A stretch of DNA of 39,401 nt, from contig CAJUOC010000007.1 in the NCBI GenBank assembly GCA_910587925.1, positions 53,694 through 93,094 on the forward strand, read 5' to 3'. This document shows positions 28,511-36,255 of the stretch, one piece after another. Within the stretch, counting starts at the first letter, position 1. Every line of letters begins with the position of its first letter. The stretch is from an uncultured Muribaculaceae bacterium. Lineage in GTDB: Bacteria > Bacteroidota > Bacteroidia > Bacteroidales > Muribaculaceae. The translations under genes were made by a program, and so were the position numbers. The notes beneath the pieces were generated by a model. It was not told the origin of the DNA, ran no database searches, and was given only the letters and a program-made list of their open reading frames with translations.

Positions 28511-29170
28511 TCAGTCGATTATGATAGAGCCGTCCTTGACGGTGAGATGTATCTGCTCGAAGTTGTTGAGGCTCTCCACGACATCGTCGAGCGTCTGCGC
28601 CTGATTCCATCTGAAGTAAAGACGCAGCGACCCGGCCCCGGGGGCTGCAAACTCCACACTGTAGCCATAATATACGGCAATCCGACCGACGATAGCATCA
28701 AGGGGCTCGTTGTCAAAGACAATCGTCCCGGGAGCGACAGCAGTGGTATCCTCGGGGGCGGAAATCGTTTCATCGGGCACGTCATCAGCCTTTACGGCGG
28801 GGGCGACTGCCGCGGCAGGCGCAGCGGCCTTTTTATCAAGGACATAGTTGACCCCGACGCCTACCACTGCGGCAACTGCCGCGAGCGAGGCTATCGCGAT
28901 GGCAATGCTTGCCGCGACATTGCGCGAAAACAGATTGAGTATGCCGGGCCTGCGCTCCCGGCCCACGACCAACACTCTGTGGCTGCGCCGAAACGCATCC
29001 CACTCGGCGTCGATATCGGGAGAGGGTATCGGGGTCAGACTTGCCGCGGTCTTGCCGAGCAGGTCGTAAGCCTCGTTTACCTCGGGGTCGGCGAGCATGA
29101 CCTCCATATCCTTTTCAGAGTAGCGGTCGGGATGCTCGATAGCATCAAGCAGTCGGTCTGTTTTATCCAT
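28511..29170 (-). CDS. Anti-sigma factor with C-terminal DUF4974 domain
   Basis: A 219-residue membrane protein. An N-terminal cytoplasmic part (about 1-80) would bind the sigma factor. One membrane segment (about 86-110, ASIAIAIASLAAVAAVVGVG) is followed by an Ala/Pro-rich periplasmic linker. The C-terminal DUF4974 domain (about 145-219) reads IVFDNEPLDAIVGRIAVYYG and ends NNFEQIHLTVKDGSIIID. The central FecR domain found in longer relatives is missing or very short, so this is a compact version. ATG at 29170 overlaps the end of the sigma gene by 8 nt, which suggests translational coupling. Confidence 0.85.
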   Translation of the reverse strand: MDKTDRLLDAIEHPDRYSEKDMEVMLADPEVNEAYDLLGKTAASLTPIPSPDIDAEWDAFRRSHRVLVVGRERRPGILNLFSRNVAASIAIAIASLAAVAAVVGVGVNYVLDKKAAAPAAAVAPAVKADDVPDETISAPEDTTAVAPGTIVFDNEPLDAIVGRIAVYYGYSVEFAAPGAGSLRLYFRWNQAQTLDDVVESLNNFEQIHLTVKDGSIIID

Positions 29171-29648
29171 TACGAGACAGTTTTGAGCGTAAGACATCTA
29201 TGGCACGACGCAAATGCTTATAGACAGCGACCTCGCTGATACCCAACGTGGCGGCAATGTCGCGGTAGCTCATGCCGCCGGCAAAACGCAGCTCGACGAC
29301 CCGCCGGCAAGCGTCGGTAAGGTCGTTGGCTACGGTCGTCTGAATCATGGCGACAGTGGCGTCGTCGGGCCAGTCGTCGCCTTCCACGGCCTGACCGTCG
29401 AGCGCATAAAGCCCTTTGATACTCTCACGGGTGGAGAGGTTGCGAAGGTAGTTGAGGCATCGGTTGCGCACCGACTTGAGCAGATACTGCCCCGGCACAT
29501 CTGTCAGGCCGGCCGTGAGAATCGACTCGAAGACATCGTGCACCATGTCGCGCGACGCATCGTCGTCGCGCAGTATCAGCATCGCCGTGCGATGCATGGC
29601 CGCGTAATGGGTCCTGAAGAGCCGCTCTATGTCATTTGTTGTCGTCAT
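29163..29648 (-). CDS. ECF-type RNA polymerase sigma factor
   Basis: A 161-residue extracytoplasmic-function sigma-70 factor. Region 2 is near the N-terminus (ILRDDDASRDMVHDVFESIL, which binds the -10 element and core polymerase). Region 4 is near the C-terminus, with the helix-turn-helix GGMSYRDIAATLGISEVAVYKHLRRAI. With the anti-sigma factor and STN receptor it forms a cell-surface signalling unit of the FecI/FecR/FecA kind. ATG at 29648 is chosen over a GTG 15 nt upstream. I could not find a clear housekeeping promoter in the 285 nt upstream (29649-29933), which holds no other gene I can support; autoregulated expression is possible. Confidence 0.92.
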   Translation of the reverse strand: MTTTNDIERLFRTHYAAMHRTAMLILRDDDASRDMVHDVFESILTAGLTDVPGQYLLKSVRNRCLNYLRNLSTRESIKGLYALDGQAVEGDDWPDDATVAMIQTTVANDLTDACRRVVELRFAGGMSYRDIAATLGISEVAVYKHLRRAIDVLRSKLSRNG

Positions 29649-29933
29649 ACATCTACAGGACACGCCACATGGATAAAACCTAACCTCAGACTCAATAAAA
29701 TCTCACTTTTTTGCAGACGGCCTCGACGGCGGGGCATGTGCTGCATCCGGTATTATCGAGAATTGTCGGCATGTGGGTAATGTCGCAGCCACTCAGGAAT
29801 CTTGAGCAATGCAAGGTACGGTATCCGCAGCCCGACGGCATATTGGAGTGCATATGCGCAGACCTCACCCGACCCGACGCCACGTTGCCTCAGGCAGAAA
29901 TCCACCCGTGTGATACATCGCCGGCGCGCGTCT

Positions 29934-30272
29934 CTACAGATAGTCCTCGCGGTGGGGTGTGAAGACGTCTATCACCTCGCCGCCCTCAATCACCTCAAAT
30001 GAGTGAGGTGTATTGCCGGGGATTGCGTATGTATCACCGGGGTACATTATCACATCGATTTTCTCGTCGCCGTCCACCACAAGCCGGTATTTGCCTGATA
30101 TCACATAGCCACACTGCTCGTGAGGATGGGTGTGGAGAGTGGCAAAGTTGCCCTTCACATAATTCATCTTCGTAACCATCGACTTCTCTCCGACAGCAAG
30201 GGAGTCAAGATTGACGCCCTTGAACGTCTTTTTGAGCGCATCTTCGCGCCTAACAAATATTTTTGTTTTCAT
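29934..30272 (-). CDS. Small cupin domain protein
   Basis: A 112-residue single-domain cupin. The two cupin motifs are visible: the metal-binding stretch LHTHPHEQCGYVISGKYRL (about 46-64) with two or three His and a Glu, and PGDTYAIPGNTPHSFEVIE (about 78-96) with the second-motif His. Function is unknown; small cupins act as isomerases, dioxygenases or ligand-binding proteins. It lies 15 nt after the MarR-GNAT gene and is very likely in its operon. The stop is TAG. Confidence 0.85.
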   Translation of the reverse strand: MKTKIFVRREDALKKTFKGVNLDSLAVGEKSMVTKMNYVKGNFATLHTHPHEQCGYVISGKYRLVVDGDEKIDVIMYPGDTYAIPGNTPHSFEVIEGGEVIDVFTPHREDYL

Positions 30273-30287
30273 ACTGCTGATTATTTA

Positions 30288-31247
30288 TTAAAGTGACAGC
30301 TCCATCTGTATGTCGCCGCGGGCGTATGCCGGATGGTACTCGGGCAATTCCTTGAAACCGAGTTTGCGATAGAGCGCTATCGCGGGCTTGAGCCGGGTAT
30401 TACTTTCAAGAAACAGCACTTCGCCGCCCAACGCCCGCGCCTTGTCTATAACCGCGTCACAGAGCCTGCGGCCTATACCTTTCCGCCGGATGGAATTGTT
30501 GACAGCGAGCTTGGCCAGCTCAAAGTCGTAGGGCGCCTCCGGAGGCAGAGGGCACAGCGCGCATACTCCGACCGGAAACCCGTTGTACAGCGCTACGAAT
30601 ATATGCCCGCCTTTCTCAAGGATATGTCGTTCGGGATTCTCCAGGACCTCGATGTCGTGCGGCTCCAACGCCCAATACATTTCTATCCATTTGCGGTTGA
30701 GCTCGTAGAAGGCTTTCCTGTAAATCGGCTGATACTCTACAATCTCCACCTCAGAGTGTTCGCGCCCGTCCTTGATCTCCTTTACCCGCTCGAGTATGGA
30801 TTTACGGCTGAGAGCCTTCTCCCAATCAGCGATGGCAGACCATAGGTCATTGTCACATTCCGATGAGATCTGCTCCACCGCACGCTCCACATCGCGTAGC
30901 TGGGCGATAAGCTCTTGTGAGATGCTTTTGCCGTACTCCGTAAGGGTGATGAGAGTACATCTGCGGTCGGCTCTGTCGTCAACGGCCTCAATAAGGCCTG
31001 CTTTAATCATTTCCTTAACTATGGTGCTTACCGACGGGTGTGACTGCCCGACTTCCCTTGCGATGGCCGTGACGCTCTTAGGTCGCTCGTCGGTCAGCGA
31101 ATAAAAGACCGGAAACCATTTGGGCTTCATGTCGATGCCATATAGCCCATATATGCCTGCGGCATCGCGAGTCAATGTCTCTGTCAAGACTCTCAGCCTG
31201 CTGCCTATAGCCATTTTTCCGGTGCGCTCAAAAAAGTCCATACCCAT
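30288..31247 (-). CDS. MarR-type regulator fused to GNAT acetyltransferase
   Basis: A 319-residue fusion. Residues 1-150 form a MarR-type winged helix domain (VTAIAREVGQSHPSVSTIVKEM recognition helix, then DRADRRCTLITLTEYG wing). Residues 165-319 form a GNAT domain with the acetyl-CoA motif NNSIRRKGIGRRLCDAV and the later ALYRKLGFKELPEYH. Such MarR-GNAT fusions are known in bacteria; a small molecule may be both effector and acetylation substrate, which is inference. ATG at 31247 or 31241 are both possible. A palindrome at the predicted transcription start fits autorepression. The cupin gene follows. Confidence 0.88.
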   Translation of the reverse strand: MGMDFFERTGKMAIGSRLRVLTETLTRDAAGIYGLYGIDMKPKWFPVFYSLTDERPKSVTAIAREVGQSHPSVSTIVKEMIKAGLIEAVDDRADRRCTLITLTEYGKSISQELIAQLRDVERAVEQISSECDNDLWSAIADWEKALSRKSILERVKEIKDGREHSEVEIVEYQPIYRKAFYELNRKWIEMYWALEPHDIEVLENPERHILEKGGHIFVALYNGFPVGVCALCPLPPEAPYDFELAKLAVNNSIRRKGIGRRLCDAVIDKARALGGEVLFLESNTRLKPAIALYRKLGFKELPEYHPAYARGDIQMELSL

Positions 31248-31262
31248 ATATGTATTTAATTT

Positions 31263-31276
31263 CGTAATTGATTACG
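31263..31276. promoter_or_regulatory. Candidate MarR operator
   Basis: CGTAAT-TG-ATTACG is a perfect inverted repeat with 6-bp arms. It directly follows the -7 box of the MarR-GNAT gene and covers the predicted transcription start (about 31270). That is where a MarR-family repressor would block its own promoter. Confidence 0.55.
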
Positions 31277-31307
31277 CAAAATTACACATATTTTGCATTT
31301 CTCACAA
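31277..31307 (-). promoter_or_regulatory. Promoter of the MarR-GNAT / cupin operon
   Basis: On the minus strand, TTGT (31304-31307), a 19-nt spacer and TAATTTTG (31277-31284). The leader to the ATG at 31247 is about 23 nt. Confidence 0.8.
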
Positions 31308-31434
31308 CTCCGCTGCAAAAAAACTATCCGCTCAAACTGTTATTGACCGGGGGACGCCTTCGTCTGACCTTGCGGAGATCTGCATGACCGGCCGGCTCAA
31401 AGATTGTTTTCATCATCAGATTCCGACATTGTTG

Positions 31435-32565
31435 TTATTTGAAGTCACGGAATTTCCTGTTTTTGAGAGCATTCTCGGCCGCGCGGCTACCGTGCGAGGC
31501 CGCGCGCCTGAAATAGTCGTATGCCTTGCGCAAGTCGACTTCGACGCCAAGTCCTTTGAGGTACATATTGCCGAGCTCATACTCTGCAACATCTGCGAAA
31601 GAATATCTTCTCAAACTCTTGTCACCGGCTACTTGCTGATACTGTGCCATTGCCGCCGCATAATCTCTCTCGCATCCTGCGCCGCGCTTGTAGCATTCCG
31701 CCAATTTCAGCTTGGCACAGGCATCTCCGCTGCCGGCTGATTTTTGCAACCACTCAAAAGCCTTGTCAAAGTCTCTTTCGACGCCGTTGCCATCAAGATA
31801 TGCTTTTCCCACATTGTAATACGCTTCGGCATAGCCCAGCTCGGCCGCTTTCATATAACAGTCAAAGGCTTTCTGTTCGTTCCCCTCGCTGCTGTATGTC
31901 TGTGCTGAATCGACGTATGAAGCGCCGTCCATCTTCTCTGCGGAGATTTCCCCGTAAAGCTGTGTCGCCTCGGCAATCCTATCCGGCAGACAGTCGACAA
32001 TTTCGTCCGGTACGTCACTATGATAATACAGTGTGTCAGCCAGCCGTTTCTTGTCCGTGGCCGTGCCTCGCGCAGCTTTCGCCCTCAATATCTCTATCAG
32101 GCGCTCATACCATATCATGGCCGCATCACGGCCTTCCCCTTCCGTCATGTCGTCGGGACGGTCGCGCACATAAAGATTCATCAAAGATTTAGCCGCGCTC
32201 ACCACACCTTTGCCGGCTTTCTTCGTCAGCACCTCAATCAGCCGGTAAAGCCATTTCCGGCCCAAAGACTTGCGCTGCTCCGGCTCCATGTCATCGCAGA
32301 TGAAGCGGTAATAGTCAGCAAGGAATTTTATCGCCTTCAGATTGTCGCTATCTGCCGCCCGCTCCATCCACGACAGAAAGATAGAGGAATCTTCGCAATG
32401 GTACGTATAGTAATACATGCCAAGCATATATTGCGCCTGCGCACTGCCGTGCTCGGCCGCAGAAGTTATCGCTTCGACCGCAGGCCGTGCCACCTCCGGG
32501 TCATCAAAATCATCGACACTCCGCCTTATGATTTTGAAATACTCCGACAGCTCAGTCCTATTCAT
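31435..32565 (-). CDS. Sel1-repeat protein, copy A
   Basis: A 376-residue protein built from Sel1-like (TPR-related) helical repeats. Clear units include AYYNVGKAYLDGNGVERDF, ACAKLKLAECYKRGAGCERDY and YELGNMYLKGLGVEVDLRKA. There is no signal peptide or membrane segment, so it is probably cytoplasmic. It is a paralog of the protein at 32936-34117: both begin with an EYFKII(R) motif and share AAKSLMNLY and similar repeat order. Sel1 repeats usually mediate protein-protein contacts; no enzyme domain is visible. It is last in a six-gene operon, 6 nt after the DMP19-like gene. Confidence 0.85.
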   Translation of the reverse strand: MNRTELSEYFKIIRRSVDDFDDPEVARPAVEAITSAAEHGSAQAQYMLGMYYYTYHCEDSSIFLSWMERAADSDNLKAIKFLADYYRFICDDMEPEQRKSLGRKWLYRLIEVLTKKAGKGVVSAAKSLMNLYVRDRPDDMTEGEGRDAAMIWYERLIEILRAKAARGTATDKKRLADTLYYHSDVPDEIVDCLPDRIAEATQLYGEISAEKMDGASYVDSAQTYSSEGNEQKAFDCYMKAAELGYAEAYYNVGKAYLDGNGVERDFDKAFEWLQKSAGSGDACAKLKLAECYKRGAGCERDYAAAMAQYQQVAGDKSLRRYSFADVAEYELGNMYLKGLGVEVDLRKAYDYFRRAASHGSRAAENALKNRKFRDFK

Positions 32566-32571
32566 ATTTCT

Positions 32572-32931
32572 TTAGTCAAAAATGACATCTCTGTTTTGCC
32601 ATATAAATTCCTCAAGACAGTCGCATAGCGATGGCTCAAAATCATAATAGGCATTGTCGGTCTCTTCAAAGTCATCCTCTTCGCCATCGGTTATTGCCCG
32701 GCGATAGTTGTCTGCAATCTCCCTGTTACCGACAGTCAAAATGGCATCTTCCAGTTCATCCGGGTTTGTATCAGGATAATTCTCCAGATATCCGGAATGT
32801 CCTCCGTTTTGCATTTCAGAATCATACCAAAAGCAGAGCACCGCATTCTTCTGAACCGGTGAAAGAGTGTCCACGTCGCGGTCGCAGATTTCTTCAATAA
32901 ATTTGTTCCAATGAGTATCTTTTTCTGTCAT
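32572..32931 (-). CDS. DMP19/DUF4375-like small acidic protein
   Basis: A 119-residue strongly acidic protein. The central stretch AVLCFWYDSEMQNGGHSGYLENY matches, from memory, the DUF4375 family, which contains the DNA-mimic protein DMP19; there the conserved FWYDxExxNGG segment is similar. DMP19 binds a transcription factor by imitating DNA. Whether this member does so is unknown. It sits 4 nt after one Sel1-repeat gene and 6 nt before the other, so the three are surely cotranscribed. Confidence 0.75.
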   Translation of the reverse strand: MTEKDTHWNKFIEEICDRDVDTLSPVQKNAVLCFWYDSEMQNGGHSGYLENYPDTNPDELEDAILTVGNREIADNYRRAITDGEEDDFEETDNAYYDFEPSLCDCLEEFIWQNRDVIFD

Positions 32932-32935
32932 AGTC

Positions 32936-34117
32936 CTAAAGTAATTCGTTTAATTTGCTTTCAGCCTGAGTATTATTGCATTTCTTAGCGGCGAGTGTGA
33001 AATAGCGGATTGCTTTTTTCAAATCGGGCTGTACGCCAAGCCCATTGAGATACATGTCGCCGAGTTCGTATAAAGCAGTTCCGATGCCGGTAACCTGATG
33101 CTTGAAACCTCGGCCATTGATGCGCTCAGCTATATGCTGATATTCAAGCATTGCCTTTTCATAGTCCTGTTCACCGCCGATGCCGTTTTTGTAGCATCCG
33201 GCAAGTTTCAGTGTCGCTGTGATTTCTCCAACGTCAGCTCCTTTCCGATACCATTTGCGGGCCGTATCATCGTCCGGCTCAACACCATTGCCATAGCGGT
33301 AGGCATCGCCTAATTTTGCATACGCTTCGTGCCAATTCAGTTTTGCGGCTTTCTTGAAACACGTAAACGCCTTTTTCTCATCACCCAAATCGTGATAGGC
33401 AATGCCCATTTTATAATAGGCTTCTGCCTTAAAGAAGTCATCACAGTCGCTGTCAGTTATATCTCTATACAGTCTTATGGCTTGCCGCAGACTCCGCTCA
33501 TCATCCTCGTCTGAGAAGCAATCCAAAAGCACCTCCGGCACGCCATCGGCATACAGAAATATGTCGGCAAGGTGCATTTTATCCACTGAGTCTCCTTTAT
33601 CGGCTTTAGCCGTCAACAGCGCTACCCAGCGATTATACCATTTTCGCGCGGTTTCAAGGTCATCATCGGGGTCAATGTCCTCAGGACAATCCTCAATATA
33701 CAGATTCATCAATGACTTGGCTGCATCAATCGAACCCTTGTCGGCCTTAGTTGCCAATATGTCGAACCACCGTCTGTGCCATTCCTGAATTAACGCCTTT
33801 TGTCGCTCTGCCTCTATTCCGTCGGGGCAATCGTTGTGGTATATCTCCATGATGAGCATAGCGGCTTCGGCATTGCCGTTGTATGCAGCCTTCTCAAACC
33901 AATGGATAGCTTTACGATTGTCGCACCCGCTATGATAACCCCACGAATAATACTTGCCAAGAAGCATCTGAGCCTTAACATCGCCTTGCTCGGCTGCCGG
34001 AGTTATTGCATCAACCGCTTGCCGCGCAGAGACGGCGTCCCCCTCTTCTGCATAGCACTTGATGAATTGCCGGATGATTTTGAAATACTCCGCCATGCCG
34101 TTGTTTTTTGCGCACAT
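32936..34117 (-). CDS. Sel1-repeat protein, copy B
   Basis: A 393-residue Sel1-repeat protein without signal peptide. Repeats include AQMLLGKYYSWGYHSGCDNRKA, KMGIAYHDLGDEKKAFTCF, AYAKLGDAYRYGNGVEPDDD and YELGDMYLNGLGVQPDLKKA. It aligns by eye along its whole length with copy A downstream, apart from a slightly longer N-terminus, so a duplication followed by divergence is likely. ATG at 34117 gives MCAKNNGMAEYFKII; Met8 is an alternative. It follows the tautomerase gene by 26 nt. The stop is TAG. Confidence 0.85.
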   Translation of the reverse strand: MCAKNNGMAEYFKIIRQFIKCYAEEGDAVSARQAVDAITPAAEQGDVKAQMLLGKYYSWGYHSGCDNRKAIHWFEKAAYNGNAEAAMLIMEIYHNDCPDGIEAERQKALIQEWHRRWFDILATKADKGSIDAAKSLMNLYIEDCPEDIDPDDDLETARKWYNRWVALLTAKADKGDSVDKMHLADIFLYADGVPEVLLDCFSDEDDERSLRQAIRLYRDITDSDCDDFFKAEAYYKMGIAYHDLGDEKKAFTCFKKAAKLNWHEAYAKLGDAYRYGNGVEPDDDTARKWYRKGADVGEITATLKLAGCYKNGIGGEQDYEKAMLEYQHIAERINGRGFKHQVTGIGTALYELGDMYLNGLGVQPDLKKAIRYFTLAAKKCNNTQAESKLNELL

Positions 34118-34143
34118 ATTTGGCTTACTGTCTGTTTATGATT

Positions 34144-34344
34144 TCATCGCTTGTAATTACGTTTTATTTCGTCGATGGATTTGCCGCCGATGCCAAAATT
34201 TTCATCAGGTAGTTCCTTGATGGTTACAGTGAAGAACTGCTCCGGGATATGGGTTATTTCCGAAGCTGTCGCCGTGAGCTGTTCAATCAATTCCTTCTTT
34301 TGCTCTGCGGTGAGTTTTCCGCTCTCGATGGATATGTAAGGCAT
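34144..34344 (-). CDS. 4-oxalocrotonate tautomerase family enzyme
   Basis: A 66-residue tautomerase. The start MPYISIESGKLTAEQKKELI places Pro directly after the initiator Met, which becomes the catalytic N-terminal proline. The ending FGIGGKSIDEIKRNY is also family-like. The length is normal for the family (about 60-70 residues). The longer upstream frame is not used because it would bury Pro1. Its substrate is unknown. Third gene of the HxlR operon, 19 nt after the GNAT gene. Confidence 0.9.
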   Translation of the reverse strand: MPYISIESGKLTAEQKKELIEQLTATASEITHIPEQFFTVTIKELPDENFGIGGKSIDEIKRNYKR

Positions 34345-34363
34345 AATGATTATCAAGTCAAGT

Positions 34364-34822
34364 TTAAGAAATAATTTCCAAATGATATATCCGCGTTTCC
34401 TCACCCCAAGGATGATAGCAATAGCCTATAAAACCGAAACCAAATCGCTCATAGAACCCAATATGATCGGTACATAGATACAGGTCTTTGAACCCGAACA
34501 ATCCTGCGTCCTTTACTGCATGTTCAATCAGCATTTTGCCGCAACCATTGCCACGGCAATCTTCCTCAACATACAGTGCAGCTAACCATGGGTATAAATC
34601 CATACGGGAATTGAAGTCATTTGTTATCAATCCGGCACAACCGATTATTCTGTCGCCATCAACCAATAGGTACCATTGCGGCAGCGGATTGGCGGCATCT
34701 ATGCAATGACGCATACAATCATCATACACCGCCATAGAGTCTTCTGTCGCCCACTTCTCTTGAAAATAAGCAATTGCACGCTCGAGGTATTCCGGATTCT
34801 TTCTCAGAGATATTATTTCCAT
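34364..34822 (-). CDS. GNAT N-acetyltransferase
   Basis: A 152-residue single GNAT domain. It shows the acetyl-CoA-binding region LAALYVEEDCRGNGCGKMLIEHAV (about 82-105) and the C-terminal FYERFGFGFIGYCYHPWGEE. The substrate is unknown. ATG at 34822 lies one base beyond the HxlR stop at 34824, so the two are cotranscribed and probably translationally linked. Confidence 0.88.
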   Translation of the reverse strand: MEIISLRKNPEYLERAIAYFQEKWATEDSMAVYDDCMRHCIDAANPLPQWYLLVDGDRIIGCAGLITNDFNSRMDLYPWLAALYVEEDCRGNGCGKMLIEHAVKDAGLFGFKDLYLCTDHIGFYERFGFGFIGYCYHPWGEETRIYHLEIIS

Positions 34823-34823
34823 A

Positions 34824-35177
34824 TCAATTCGTTTTATTATTTCTGTTTTCCATTATCCGGTCGAAGTTTTCGCGCCCCCAGTCAATCAGTGCTTGAACGT
34901 GCGGAAGCAATGTGCGACCTAAGTCGGTTATGGAATATTCAACACGAGGCGGCACATCCGGGTAAAGCTGACGCTCGATTATGCCGTCCGTTGTGAGTTG
35001 TTTCAACACCTGCGACAGCACTTTCTCAGACACGGATGGGATATTGCGGTATAGTTCGTTAAAACGCACCGGTTCGTTCTCGGAAATCTTCACGAGAACG
35101 ACCAACGCCCATTTGTTTCCGAGCCATTCAAGCATCGGAGCGGCCTTGCAATATTCATAGTCCAATTTTTTTGCCAT
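34824..35177 (-). CDS. HxlR-family transcriptional regulator
   Basis: A 117-residue winged helix regulator. The N-terminal motif is CKAAPMLEWLGNKWALVVLVKI, followed by RFNELYRNIPSVSEKVLSQVLKQL (recognition helix) and the wing YPDVPPRVEYSITDLGRTLLP, all typical of HxlR. The usual redox- or aldehyde-sensing Cys near the N-terminus (YCKAAP) is present. ATG at 35177 is preferred over an in-frame start 57 nt upstream. It heads the operon HxlR, GNAT, tautomerase, Sel1 B, DMP19-like, Sel1 A and is divergent from the radical SAM gene. Confidence 0.9.
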   Translation of the reverse strand: MAKKLDYEYCKAAPMLEWLGNKWALVVLVKISENEPVRFNELYRNIPSVSEKVLSQVLKQLTTDGIIERQLYPDVPPRVEYSITDLGRTLLPHVQALIDWGRENFDRIMENRNNKTN

Positions 35178-35218
35178 ATCGTGTTTGCAGAATTGATTGA
35201 AAATGAGTAAAACAAACT

Positions 35219-35247
35219 TTTCGGTAAGGGTCAAACCTTTCGGTAAG
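35219..35247. promoter_or_regulatory. Direct repeats, candidate HxlR operator
   Basis: TTTCGGTAAG occurs twice, at 35219-35228 and 35238-35247, 19 bp apart start to start. They lie between the divergent HxlR and radical SAM genes, just upstream of the latter's -33 box. HxlR regulators are known to bind repeats of this kind, so this is the natural candidate site. Confidence 0.5.
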
Positions 35248-35250
35248 TTG

Positions 35251-35281
35251 TTGTTTAGGCTCTGATTCTCACCTAATTTTG
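35251..35281 (+). promoter_or_regulatory. Promoter of the radical SAM gene
   Basis: TTGT (35251-35254), a 19-nt spacer and TAATTTTG (35274-35281). The ATG at 35312 follows after 30 nt. Confidence 0.75.
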
Positions 35282-35286
35282 CACTA

Positions 35287-35294
35287 CAAATTTA
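35287..35294 (-). promoter_or_regulatory. Putative -7 box of the HxlR operon
   Basis: The minus strand reads TAAATTTG, matching TAnnTTTG. It lies 5 nt from the divergent gene's -7 box, so the two promoters face across the same few bases and could interfere with each other. No clear -33 box at 19 nt. Confidence 0.5.
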
Positions 35295-35311
35295 GTAAAA
35301 ATCGTTGATAT

Positions 35312-36205
35312 ATGATATATCCAGAACTACATTTCACGGGGCAGGTATGGCGACCTCCATACGAGGCAAACTCGCAATTGCTCCAGATCACATCGGGCTG
35401 CACATGGCACAAGTGCAAATTTTGTAGCCTGTATCACGGCACACCATTCCGTATGTCTCCCTTGTCGGAGGTGGAGGCAGACTTGAAAGTAATCCGACAG
35501 TGGCAACCACGGGCACGTCGTGTTTATCTGACAGGAGCCAACCCGTTTGCTCTCAGCTACAACAAACTTATGGATATTGCCATACTTCTACGCAAGTATC
35601 TTCCTCATTTGGTGTCTTTCGGAATGTTCACCCGCGTGACAGATATTGCGCCCAAATCAGTAGAGGAGTTGAAGAACCTGCGTCACATGAAACTCGACAG
35701 CATAAATATCGGTATCGAGACCGCTCATAATCCTACTCTTGAAAGAATGAACAAAGGCTATCATGCCAACGATATTCTTGAACAGTTGTCAAAACTTGAT
35801 GAAGCAGGAATACACTACAACGTGTTCTACCTCAATGGACTTGGAGGAAAGGGGAAAGGAGTTGAAAGTGCAATCGCCACCGCAGATGTACTGAACAAAC
35901 TGCACCCTTGTATAATCAACATCGTGTCGTTGACTGTATTTCCTGAATCACAATTATATAAGGAAGTGCTTGACGGCTCGTATGAGGAAGAACCGGAGAT
36001 TGAGAGACTACTGGAGATGCGAACTCTCATTGACCGCTTGAAAATAAAGGTCAACCTTATGGGACACCATATATCCAATACGGTACCAATCACCGGAGCG
36101 TTGCCCGATGACAAGGCAGTTATCCTCCGGGAATTTGACAAAGCGATAGCGGAGTTTCCAGAAGAAGAACTCAAAGCCTACCGCAGCAGGATATGGCATC
36201 TGTGA
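35312..36205 (+). CDS. Radical SAM protein
   Basis: A 297-residue radical SAM enzyme. The iron-sulfur motif is CTWHKCKFC (about residues 30-38), spaced C-X4-C-X2-C, as in a group of YgiQ/COG1032-like proteins. Further barrel motifs are VYLTGANPFAL, SINIGIETAHNPTLERMNKG and YNVFYLNGLGGKG. There is no cobalamin-binding or SPASM domain, so it is a minimal radical SAM core. Its reaction is unknown. Divergent from the HxlR operon, with candidate HxlR sites at its promoter. Confidence 0.88.
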   Translation: MIYPELHFTGQVWRPPYEANSQLLQITSGCTWHKCKFCSLYHGTPFRMSPLSEVEADLKVIRQWQPRARRVYLTGANPFALSYNKLMDIAILLRKYLPHLVSFGMFTRVTDIAPKSVEELKNLRHMKLDSINIGIETAHNPTLERMNKGYHANDILEQLSKLDEAGIHYNVFYLNGLGGKGKGVESAIATADVLNKLHPCIINIVSLTVFPESQLYKEVLDGSYEEEPEIERLLEMRTLIDRLKIKVNLMGHHISNTVPITGALPDDKAVILREFDKAIAEFPEEELKAYRSRIWHL

Positions 36206-36224
36206 AGACACCCGTTCCTGTTTC

Positions 36225-36253
36225 AGCCTGTTCGTTTCGGACAGGCTTTTTAT
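36225..36253 (+). terminator. Terminator of the radical SAM gene
   Basis: Arms 36225-36234 (AGCCTGTTCG) and 36238-36247 (CGGACAGGCT) pair over 10 bp with one G-T pair, followed by a TTTTAT tail. It lies 20 nt after the TGA and ends just before the convergent DUF4405 gene. Confidence 0.8.
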
Positions 36254-36255
36254 CT

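Noticed and set aside
29692..29933. Short frames between the sigma factor and cupin genes
   Set aside because: Several 50-80-residue frames exist on both strands, but none has a start context or recognisable composition.
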